Origin: Frankiaceae bacterium
GTDB taxonomy: Bacteria > Actinomycetota > Actinomycetes > JAFAQI01
NCBI GenBank assembly: GCA_030840545.1
Contig: JAVEEH010000097.1
Coordinates: 1-5,115, forward strand
Direction of reading: 5' to 3'
Length of the DNA: 5,115 bases
This document shows positions 1 to 5,115 of this stretch, one piece after another. The notes beneath the pieces were generated by a model. It searched no databases, was not told the origin of the DNA, and worked only from the letters and a program-made list of their open reading frames with translations. A program made the translations under genes and the position numbers. The first letter of the stretch is position 1. Each line of letters opens with the position of its first letter.

Positions 1-194
1 TAGCCGCGCCCGGCTGACGTGCTCACCGGCGCGAGCCAGCCTTGCCGCACCATCCGCGACACAGCCGTACGCACTGCGGGAGCGGCGATCTCGACCGGTG
101 CGAGCAGCGCCACAAGCGCGGAGACCGGGGCGGTGCCACCGCGGTGGCGCAGGTGGTCACCGTAGAGGTCGAACAGGGCGGATCGAGCCTGCAT
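1..194 (-). CDS. PaaX-family transcriptional regulator, N-terminal part (cut by window edge)
   Basis: Reading the minus strand from the ATG at 194-192 gives 64 codons without a stop up to the window edge. The product starts MQARSALFDLYGDHLRHRGG and continues to VRTAVSRMVRQGWL at about residues 44-57. This is the typical opening of the PaaX family: a winged helix-turn-helix DNA-binding domain whose second half carries the A-V-R-T-A-V-S-R-M recognition helix. The family is named after the repressor of phenylacetate degradation, which responds to phenylacetyl-CoA. Actinomycetes often have several paralogues, so the ligand and targets here are unknown. The start is supported by GGAGG on the minus strand at 206-202, seven bases upstream of the ATG. 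The effector-binding C-terminal domain lies outside the window. It is divergent from the large secreted-protein gene. The family call is strong; the specific role is not determined. Confidence 0.88.
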   Translation of the reverse strand, partial: MQARSALFDLYGDHLRHRGGTAPVSALVALLAPVEIAAPAVRTAVSRMVRQGWLAPVSTSAGRG

Positions 195-337
195 CGAACT
201 CCCTCCCGGCCGGTCGGTCGGAAGGTTAGCCGCCTGGTGCAGACCACGCATCCTTCGTCATTCGCCTGACCCCGGCGGTCGCCCGTGTGATCGTGGAGGC
301 ATCGCCAGATGAGGGACATTTCGAGGCTAGGACGCGC
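195..337. promoter_or_regulatory. Divergent intergenic region between the PaaX-family gene and the secreted-protein gene
   Basis: The two flanking genes point away from each other, so their promoters and any operator should lie in these 143 bases. On the minus side, GGGAGGG (207-201) is the ribosome binding site of the regulator gene. A CCGGCCGG palindrome at 206-213 overlaps it. On the plus side, GAGG (323-326) and TAGGA (328-332) precede the ATG at 338. I could not find a convincing -35/-10 pair on either strand, nor a clear long inverted repeat that would mark a PaaX operator. The functional assignment rests on geometry only. Confidence 0.4.
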
Positions 338-3300
338 ATGCACGGCCGGTCGTTCAGATGCCTCAGCGCAACGCTCGCAGCCGGCCTCGCCGTCGGCGGC
401 GTCGCGCTGGCAGGCACCGCGCTCGCCTCCAGCCCGGTCCTGCCGTCGTACGCCGACTTCTCCGACACCACCGGGCTGCATTTCAACGGCAGCACCGGCA
501 GCAACGCCGCCAACAACGTCGAGCTGACCTCCGGTCAGCCCGACCAGGCCGGCAGCGCGTTCTTCACCACGCCGGTCGACCTGACCCGCTCCTTCGCGAC
601 CAAGTTCGCCTTCGACGTCAGCGGGACCGACCCGGTCGGCTCGGGCTTCACCTTCACGGTGCAGTCGGACACTAGGGCGGAAGCGGCCCTCGGCGGCTGC
701 GGTGCGGCCCTGGGCTACGGCGCCGACGCGGCGCCGCCGCCGTGCACGGCCGACGCGATCTCCCCATCGGTGGCGGTCGCCTTCGACGTCTCGACGTCCA
801 CGGTGACGCTCGTCGAGGGCGGCGACATGACGCCCGTCGTCGCCAGCGATTCGGTGTCGCTGACCGACGCCACCCCACCGGACGCGCCGCGGCAGGCCTG
901 GGTGACCTACGACGCCGCCGGCCACGCGCTGTCGGTCTATGTCGGCGACGCGGGCGCCGCCCGGCCCGCGGCCGCGGTGCTCACCGCCGGCAGCGTCGAC
1001 CTCAGCACCTTGGTGGCAGCCACCGGCTACGTCGGCTTCACCGCATCGACGGACCACAGCCCTGATCCGCTCATCGACCCACCGCCGGCCACGGCGACGG
1101 CAACCCAGGACATCAGGTCGTGGTCGATGACCGAATCGCCGGTCGCGCCGACCGCCCTGGCGTTGACCGGCGAGGCGTCACATCCCGGCGATGCGTCCCA
1201 GGCAGACATCTCGTTGAGCTGGACAGCACCGGCGGATGACGGCGGAGATGCGTCGTTCAGCTACGCGGTCTACCGCGTCTCGGGCGCGGTCCGCACGCTC
1301 GCCGGCACGAGCACGACCACGACGTTCGTCGACACAGTGGCGGTCGGCGCGGACCCGACCTACGTCGTCACCGCGAGCAACGGCGCTGGCGAAGGCCCCG
1401 CGTCGGTGCCGCTCCTCGTCACCGACGACCGGCCGCCGACACCGACCGGCCTCGGCGGCAGCGTCGTGGCCGACCCGGCGCACTTCGGCCAGGTGATCAT
1501 CACCCTGACGTGGACCGCCGTCACCGGCGACGGTGAAGGCGGCACTGCCGGCACCTTCGGCTATCACGTCTTTCGGTCGAGCTCGTCAAACGGCCCGTTC
1601 GACCGGGTCGGCGGCCTCGTCCCGCAACCGGCACCCGGGTCTCGAGGGAGCTACACCGACGTCTTGCCCAGCGGGCCGTACTACTACAAGGTCGCGGCCG
1701 TCAACGACCTCGGTGAAGGCAACCAGAGCGTCGGCTACGGCCTCGGGGTGATCCTGCCGCCGGCGTCGGTGCTGACCCTGCAGGCGGCCAACACGGCGGT
1801 CGCACTCACCTGGCTGCCCCCGGCGGGTTATCCCAACCTGACCTACGCCGTCTACCGGGCCACGGCTCCCGGCGTCGCCGTCACGCCTGCCAACCGCATC
1901 GCCAGCGGCCTCACGCACCCGACCTACATCGACACCGGACTCACCAACGACACGACCTACTACTACGTCGTCACCGGCGTCAGCGGCTATGGCGAGGGCG
2001 GGCCGTCCAACGAGGTCAGCGGCACGCCGTTCACGACTCCGGACATGCCCGCAGCCGTCACGGTCGCCGCCGCCGGCAACGGCGAGGTCCGGGTCGACTG
2101 GGTGCCCGGCTCGGACAACGGCACCACGCGAACGCACTTCACCGTCACCGTCCCCGGGTGCGCCACCTGCGTCAGTCCCGGAGCGGGCCCCGACGCCAGC
2201 AGCGCGATCGTCGAGGACGTGCCCACGGGCACCTGGACCGCCACCGTGCAGGCCAACGCGGTCGACGGCAACAGCGCCGACGGCACCGCGCTGGACAGCC
2301 TCATCGCGACCGCCCCGATCGGCGCGACCGTGCACACGGTGCGCTTTGTGTCGCAACCCTTGGGTGACGACGCGGCGGGTCCTGCCCCGGCGGTGCCCGG
2401 CGCGGACCCCACGTCGGGCAACGACTGCACCGTCGCGCCGGGCGCAGCGGCCAACTCGGTGCTCGAGACCAAGCCGTGCGCCACCATCGGCCGCGCGCTC
2501 GGCCTGGCGCAGCCCGGTGACGAGGTCGTCGTCGCGTCGGGCACCTACACCGAAGGCGCCGACGACCCCGCCGCGAGCGGGCCGACGGCAGCGGCCACGG
2601 TCGGCGCCGGCCTGTGGCTCACGCAGCCGCGCGAGCTCGTTGCGCAGCCCGACACCGGCCCGGTCGTCATCGACGCCACGGGTCACGACCATGGGTTCGG
2701 CGTACGGCTCGGCAACGCCGGCAACACCGTCAGCGGAACCGTCGTCACCATCAGCGGCTTCACCGTGCGCAATGCCGGCAGTGACGGCATCCTGGTCGCC
2801 GACAGCTCGCACGTCGCCGTTGCCGACGACGTCATCGAGAACAGCCCGGTCGGGCTGCGGCTGACCGGGGTCAACCACGCAACCGTGACCCGAAACACGT
2901 TGCAACACAACAAAACCGGGCTGGTTCTCAGCGATGCCGACGGGCCGGTCTGGGCCAACACGCTGACCGGCAACAGCGTGTCGGACAACACCTCCGGCGG
3001 AGGCATCCTGCTCTCGGCGCACGGGTCCTGGCTGACCGGCGACGCCGCCGGCATCTTCACCAACACCATCAAGGGCAACAGTGTCCTGCGTGACGGCGCC
3101 GGCGGCGCGGGCGCCGGCATCAAGCTCGACGTCGCTGAGCCCGGCGGGCAGATCTACGACAACACGATCACCGGCAACGTCGTGCGGTCGACTCAGCAGG
3201 CCGGCATCGTGCTGGACGCGCACAGCGTGTTCGACTACCTCGACGACAACGTCATCACGGCCAACACCATCTCCGGCACCGGTGCCTACCGGCCGGGTGG

Positions 3301-4342
3301 TGCGCGGGCATCTACCGGCATGGCGCTGCACGGCACCGCCGCTGCGCCCATCGGCGGCACCGTGGTCCGCGCGAACACCATCAGCGCAGTGCACGTCGGC
3401 GTCTTCGCCAACGAGGCCGGCGTGAGCCCAAGCCCCTTCGGGTTCACCAACGTCGCCGTGCACGTCCAGCGCGTGCCGGCAGCTCGCTTCGTCTACGCCG
3501 TGCGCGGCCACAACCGGCACCTGCTCACGACCTCAGGCGGAAGGGCCGTCGCCGACCGCGGCGGCTCGTTGGCGTCCGCCCCGGCCGTCTCGGCAAGACC
3601 GCACTGGACCGCGAACGGCTACGACGGGTCGCTGTCAGCGGTCTATGCGGCACGCATGACCGACGGGAGCCTGCAGTACCGCTCCGACTCGACGCCCTGG
3701 CGCGCGGTCGCCTTGCCGCCCAAGGTGCGCATGGCCGGCGCGCCCGCGATCCTGGGTGCGATCTGGGACCCGGCGGGCCGAAGCGAGCTGACCCTCGCGT
3801 TCACCGACACGGGCGGCCATGTCTGGCTCCGCGACCTGATCCTGGCCCCGGACCTGACGGTCGTCGGTACCAACCTGCCGTGGACGAGTCTGGGGACGGC
3901 GGGAGGGGGACTGGCCGGCAGCCCGGCGCTCGTCGTCCTCGACTCCAACGGGTTCTTCGAGCCGACGATCTTCGCCGCAGGTCGAAACGGTGTCGTCTAC
4001 CAGCACGACTCCAACACCACGCATCCGTGGACCCGCACCCGGTTCCACGCGGCCGCTGTGGCCGGCGGGCTCACCCCGGACTGGACGACGGCCGAGCTGG
4101 TGCTCGTCACCCGCGGTGCTCATGGCAACGTGTCCACCGTTCGCAACGTCGAGGGCACCTGGGCCGCCGTCCACCGGGAAGCGATCCCGTCGACCGGCCA
4201 GCCGGGCATCGCGCTCGCCACCAACGGCACCTCGCTCGCCTACGTCGCCCGCTCGGGTCGGCTGTCCGCTCGCATCGGCGGCAGCACGCTCGGATTCTCC
4301 GTCCGGCCCTCCATGGGGACAGGGGTCACCGCGCTCAACTGA
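338..4342 (+). CDS. Large secreted multidomain protein: lectin-like, 4 x FN3, beta-helix, propeller-like C-terminus
   Basis: This is an exported protein of 1334 residues that probably binds polysaccharide or glycan outside the cell; no enzyme activity can be assigned. Residues 1-30 are a Sec signal peptide: MHGRSFR, a long Ala/Leu/Val/Gly core, and an ALA site with predicted cleavage before S31. Residues about 33-262 resemble an L-type lectin beta-sandwich. Residues about 269-660 hold four fibronectin type III modules. Residues about 661-711 are a linker, followed by a right-handed beta-helix at about 712-1043 and six propeller-like repeats at about 1048-1334. The six mature cysteines form three close pairs (121/136, 608/611, 697/714), as expected for an exported protein with disulfides. 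There is no LPXTG motif, C-terminal hydrophobic segment or lipobox, so release into the medium is likely. The ATG at 338 was chosen because the signal peptide begins there and TAGGA lies five bases upstream. A GTG at 287 is in frame but would add an acidic 17-residue extension. It appears monocistronic. Confidence 0.85.
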   Translation: MHGRSFRCLSATLAAGLAVGGVALAGTALASSPVLPSYADFSDTTGLHFNGSTGSNAANNVELTSGQPDQAGSAFFTTPVDLTRSFATKFAFDVSGTDPVGSGFTFTVQSDTRAEAALGGCGAALGYGADAAPPPCTADAISPSVAVAFDVSTSTVTLVEGGDMTPVVASDSVSLTDATPPDAPRQAWVTYDAAGHALSVYVGDAGAARPAAAVLTAGSVDLSTLVAATGYVGFTASTDHSPDPLIDPPPATATATQDIRSWSMTESPVAPTALALTGEASHPGDASQADISLSWTAPADDGGDASFSYAVYRVSGAVRTLAGTSTTTTFVDTVAVGADPTYVVTASNGAGEGPASVPLLVTDDRPPTPTGLGGSVVADPAHFGQVIITLTWTAVTGDGEGGTAGTFGYHVFRSSSSNGPFDRVGGLVPQPAPGSRGSYTDVLPSGPYYYKVAAVNDLGEGNQSVGYGLGVILPPASVLTLQAANTAVALTWLPPAGYPNLTYAVYRATAPGVAVTPANRIASGLTHPTYIDTGLTNDTTYYYVVTGVSGYGEGGPSNEVSGTPFTTPDMPAAVTVAAAGNGEVRVDWVPGSDNGTTRTHFTVTVPGCATCVSPGAGPDASSAIVEDVPTGTWTATVQANAVDGNSADGTALDSLIATAPIGATVHTVRFVSQPLGDDAAGPAPAVPGADPTSGNDCTVAPGAAANSVLETKPCATIGRALGLAQPGDEVVVASGTYTEGADDPAASGPTAAATVGAGLWLTQPRELVAQPDTGPVVIDATGHDHGFGVRLGNAGNTVSGTVVTISGFTVRNAGSDGILVADSSHVAVADDVIENSPVGLRLTGVNHATVTRNTLQHNKTGLVLSDADGPVWANTLTGNSVSDNTSGGGILLSAHGSWLTGDAAGIFTNTIKGNSVLRDGAGGAGAGIKLDVAEPGGQIYDNTITGNVVRSTQQAGIVLDAHSVFDYLDDNVITANTISGTGAYRPGGARASTGMALHGTAAAPIGGTVVRANTISAVHVGVFANEAGVSPSPFGFTNVAVHVQRVPAARFVYAVRGHNRHLLTTSGGRAVADRGGSLASAPAVSARPHWTANGYDGSLSAVYAARMTDGSLQYRSDSTPWRAVALPPKVRMAGAPAILGAIWDPAGRSELTLAFTDTGGHVWLRDLILAPDLTVVGTNLPWTSLGTAGGGLAGSPALVVLDSNGFFEPTIFAAGRNGVVYQHDSNTTHPWTRTRFHAAAVAGGLTPDWTTAELVLVTRGAHGNVSTVRNVEGTWAAVHREAIPSTGQPGIALATNGTSLAYVARSGRLSARIGGSTLGFSVRPSMGTGVTALN
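434..1123 (+). other. L-type (legume-like) lectin domain of the secreted protein
   Basis: Residues about 33-262 follow the strand order of bacterial L-type lectin domains. The opening is LPSYADFSDTTGLHFNGST. It continues with an NNVELT strand, SAFFTTPVDLTRSFATKFAF, the GFTFTVQ strand near residue 104, the GYG turn, SVAVAFD ending at D150, WVTYDAAGHALSVYVG, and a closing GYVGFTAST followed later by IRSWSM. In the family this fold binds sugars through a calcium-dependent site. Here only the aspartate equivalent to the FD-x-x-x-N aspartate (D150) is kept; the position of the expected asparagine is S154, and the usual ADG aspartate is replaced by S102. The fold call is moderately sure. Sugar binding in the classical way is doubtful. 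Confidence 0.62.
1142..2317 (+). repeat. Four tandem fibronectin type III modules (protein-level repeat)
   Basis: Modules lie at about residues 269-363, 365-474, 475-568 and 569-660. Each of the first three begins with a proline-rich joint and has a tryptophan in the B strand (LSWTAP, LTWTAV, LTWLPP), a Y-x-V-[YF]-R strand and the signature tyrosine strand ending in GEG: TYVVTASNGAGEG from residue 342, YYYKVAAVNDLGEG from 448 and YYYVVTGVSGYGEG from 541. The fourth keeps VRVDWVPGSDNGT but has a CATC pair and a degenerate end (TATVQANAVDGNSADG). FN3 modules in secreted actinobacterial proteins usually act as spacers between a binding and a functional domain, which fits the position here. The repeats are diverged in DNA, so this is not a recent tandem duplication. 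Confidence 0.85.
2471..3466 (+). repeat. Right-handed parallel beta-helix domain with asparagine-led coils
   Basis: The domain opens at about residue 712 with KPCATIGRALGLAQPGDEVV followed by a GTYTE strand, the usual entry into DUF1565/pectate-lyase-like helices. Coils then repeat a GI/GL strand, a turn and an asparagine motif. The motif is NTLQHN (residue 853), NTLTGN (874), NTIKGN (909), NTITGN (942), NVITANTI (971) and NTISAV (1013). Steps of 21-42 residues correspond to one or two coils each. Asparagines at a fixed turn can stack as a ladder inside such helices. The family includes pectate lyases, epimerases and NosD-like proteins, but I see no conserved catalytic Asp/Arg/His set that would name an enzyme. 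A structural or polysaccharide-binding role is equally possible. Confidence 0.8.
3479..4339 (+). repeat. C-terminal six-unit repeat, probable beta-propeller (PLL-like or sialidase-like)
   Basis: Six units begin at residues 1052 (VYAVRGHNRHLL), 1102 (VYAARMTDGSLQYR), 1153 (LAFTDTGGHVWLRD), 1211 (IFAAGRNGVVYQHD), 1255 (VLVTRGAHGNVSTV) and 1301 (AYVARSGRLSAR). The spacing is 50, 51, 58, 44 and 46 residues. Several units are followed by a W-x-x-[LV] strand (PWRAV, PWTSLG, PWTRT, TWAAV) and a loop of the GG-x-L-x-x-xPA type (SLASAPAVS, LAGSPALVV). This periodicity fits a beta-propeller such as the Photorhabdus-lectin-like (PLL) or sialidase-superfamily folds, which often bind sugars. The last unit is short, as when the N-terminal strand closes the ring. 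The segment has no cysteine. The repeat is seen directly; the fold is inferred. Confidence 0.6.
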
Positions 4343-4346
4343 GCTC

Positions 4347-4360
4347 TTGTCGGTGATAAT
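4347..4360 (+). promoter_or_regulatory. Possible -10 box (GATAAT) upstream of the DUF3117 gene
   Basis: GATAAT at 4355-4360 matches five of six bases of the bacterial -10 consensus and stands out in GC-rich DNA, directly after the stop of the secreted-protein gene. A start about seven bases downstream would give a leader of roughly 40 bases before the DUF3117 ATG. No good -35 box sits 16-18 bases upstream; TTGTCG (4347-4352) is too close to serve this -10 box. The call is tentative, but an own promoter is plausible because no other gap precedes this gene pair. Confidence 0.35.
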
Positions 4361-4375
4361 GGACAGGACAGATCG

Positions 4376-4385
4376 AGCACGTGCT
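4376..4385. promoter_or_regulatory. Perfect 10-base palindrome AGCACGTGCT in the DUF3117 leader
   Basis: AGCACGTGCT is its own reverse complement and extends imperfectly to 14 bases (4374-4387) with a C-G pair outside a G-T mismatch. It lies between the possible -10 box and the ribosome binding site, where a repressor dimer or a small leader hairpin could act. I do not recognise it as the site of a named regulator, and short palindromes also occur by chance in GC-rich DNA. Confidence 0.2.
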
Positions 4386-4407
4386 TGCTTGCGGGAAGGG
4401 GTTCAGC

Positions 4408-4575
4408 ATGGCGGCGATGAAGCCGCGGACCGGTGACGGCCCTCTCGAAGTCACCAAGGAGGGGCGCGGCATCGTCATGCGCGTGCCCCTGGAGGGCGGC
4501 GGCCGGCTCGTCGTGGAGCTCACGCCCGACGAGGCAACCGCACTCGGAGACGCCCTGAAGACCGCCGTTGGCTGA
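4408..4575 (+). CDS. DUF3117 small conserved actinobacterial protein
   Basis: This is a 55-residue protein reading MAAMKPRTGDGPLEVTKEGR followed by G-I-V-M-R-V-P-L-E-G-G-G-R-L-V-V-E-L and ending in DEATALGDALKTAVG. From memory it is almost identical to the DUF3117 family found across Actinobacteria, including M. tuberculosis Rv1211, which has been described as calmodulin-like. I see no EF-hand loop here, and the function should be regarded as unknown. The sequence suggests a small beta-sheet (GIVMRVPLEGGGRLVVELT) followed by a short helix; there is no signal peptide or membrane segment, so it is cytoplasmic. The ATG at 4408 is preferred over a GTG at 4381 because GGGAAGGGG (4393-4401) sits six bases before it and family members begin MAAMKPRTGDGP. 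Its stop overlaps the next gene's start by eight bases. Confidence 0.92.
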   Translation: MAAMKPRTGDGPLEVTKEGRGIVMRVPLEGGGRLVVELTPDEATALGDALKTAVG

Positions 4576-5115
4576 GCCTGCACCTGCTCTGATCCTCTCC
4601 ACTTCCGCCGGGCCACCGGTCGGCGCCGTCATCGCGCTGCCGGTCACGCCCGGCGAGCCGTCTCCGGTCGTCGGTGCCGGCGCGGACGTCCTGACCCGGC
4701 TGGGTGTCGACGCCGCCGCCGCGCTCGCGCGCGAGGAGGCCAAAGGCGAGCCCGGCGAGGTCGTGGCCGTGCCGATCGGGCGCGACGGGGTCGACACGGT
4801 GCTTCTCGCCGGCGTCGGGGACGGCTCGATCCGGTCGCTGTGCCGGGCCGCATCGGCCGTCGTACGCCGGGCCAAGCCGTCGGAGTCGCTGGCGACCACC
4901 CTGACGGTCGGGCGGGACGCTGCCGCCACCCGGGCGGTGGCTGAGGCGCTCTGGCTCGCGTCGTACGTCTTCTCCCGCAAGAGCGACCCAAAGCCGGTCA
5001 AGCTCCGACAGGCAGTCCTGATCGTCGACGACCCGGCGGCCTCCCACCCGGCGCTCGACCAGGCCCGGGCGACCGTCGCCGCCGTGCTACTCGCCCGCGA
5101 CCTGGCCAGCACCCC
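4568..5115 (+). CDS. pepA: Leucyl aminopeptidase (M17 family), N-terminal domain, cut by window edge
   Basis: The frame is open from just after a stop at 4556-4558 to the end of the window, giving 182 complete codons. The product matches the non-catalytic N-terminal domain of M17 zinc aminopeptidases. It has an ALILSTSAGPPVGAVIALPV opening strand, DTVLLAGVGDG at residues 76-86, then SIRSLCRAASAVVRRAK, and EALWLASYVFSRKSDPKPVK at about 126-145, equivalent to the family's EG-x-x-L-x-x-Y-x-F-x-x-x-K-S segment. These cytoplasmic hexameric enzymes release N-terminal leucine and other residues from peptides; the metal and catalytic residues lie in the missing C-terminal half. No ATG or GTG is available before the domain begins, so the TTG at 4568 is the likely start. 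It overlaps the DUF3117 stop by eight bases, with only a weak GAAG (4557-4560) before it, suggesting translational coupling. The next candidate is a CTG at 4589. Confidence 0.78.
   Translation, partial: MAEPAPALILSTSAGPPVGAVIALPVTPGEPSPVVGAGADVLTRLGVDAAAALAREEAKGEPGEVVAVPIGRDGVDTVLLAGVGDGSIRSLCRAASAVVRRAKPSESLATTLTVGRDAAATRAVAEALWLASYVFSRKSDPKPVKLRQAVLIVDDPAASHPALDQARATVAAVLLARDLAST

Noticed and set aside
42..269. Small plus-strand open frame over the PaaX-family gene
   Set aside because: It lies opposite a clearly recognisable coding region and shows no family resemblance.
287..337. Upstream in-frame GTG start for the secreted protein
   Set aside because: It would put a 17-residue acidic extension in front of a well-formed signal peptide. 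The ATG at 338 has a better-placed ribosome binding site and a basic n-region right after it.
23..1057. Open frame of 344 codons on the minus strand crossing the divergent intergenic region
   Set aside because: It is Arg/Gly-rich with no domain and conflicts with both the PaaX-family gene, which is in another minus-strand frame, and the secreted-protein gene.
2159..2170. CATC as a thioredoxin-type redox motif
   Set aside because: It lies in a loop of the degenerate fourth FN3 module without the helix and cis-proline of a thioredoxin fold, so a structural disulfide is more likely.
1586..3520. Long open frame of 644 codons on the minus strand, antisense to the secreted-protein gene
   Set aside because: It reads as Arg/Gly/Ala/Val/Asp-rich low-complexity protein with no recognisable domain. 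In GC-rich DNA the antisense of a real gene commonly stays open because stop codons are rare. The plus-strand product has clear domains throughout.
4280..4342. Cell-wall sorting signal at the C-terminus of the secreted protein
   Set aside because: There is no LPXTG-like motif, hydrophobic segment or basic tail; the protein ends SMGTGVTALN.
4343..4407. Rho-independent terminator after the secreted-protein gene
   Set aside because: No GC-rich stem followed by a T run is present; the only symmetrical element is the short AGCACGTGCT palindrome, which lacks a T tract.
4240..5112. Open frame of 290 codons on the minus strand opposite DUF3117 and pepA
   Set aside because: The product is Ser/Ala/Arg-rich and featureless, whereas the plus strand encodes two recognisable proteins across the same stretch.

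Overview
The window is GC-rich throughout and codes almost wall to wall. The three short gene products at its edges (a PaaX-type regulator, a DUF3117 protein and the start of a leucyl aminopeptidase) point to a high-GC actinomycete chromosome. DUF3117 is, as far as I know, restricted to Actinobacteria. I cannot place the organism more finely.

Layout: (1) Positions 1-194, minus strand, hold the first 64 codons of a PaaX-family transcriptional regulator, cut by the window edge. (2) Positions 195-337 are a divergent intergenic region that must carry the promoters of both flanking genes. (3) Positions 338-4342, plus strand, encode one very large secreted protein of 1334 residues. Its parts in order are a Sec signal peptide, an L-type-lectin-like beta-sandwich, four fibronectin type III modules, a right-handed parallel beta-helix and a C-terminal six-unit repeat that looks like a beta-propeller. 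(4) Positions 4343-4407 are a short gap with a possible promoter, a 10-base palindrome and a good ribosome binding site. (5) Positions 4408-4575 encode the small DUF3117 protein. (6) From 4568, overlapping the DUF3117 stop codon and running off the end, comes the N-terminal domain of an M17 leucyl aminopeptidase (pepA), apparently starting with TTG.

How they work together: DUF3117 and pepA overlap and are probably co-transcribed and translationally coupled. The large secreted protein reads as an accessory gene between housekeeping-type genes. Its modules suggest binding to glycans or polymers outside the cell. I see no recognisable catalytic motif, sortase signal or membrane anchor. No CRISPR array, tRNA, rRNA, insertion sequence or attachment site is visible. 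The most novel item is the domain combination of the large secreted protein; I see no evidence for a multi-gene defence or mobile system.
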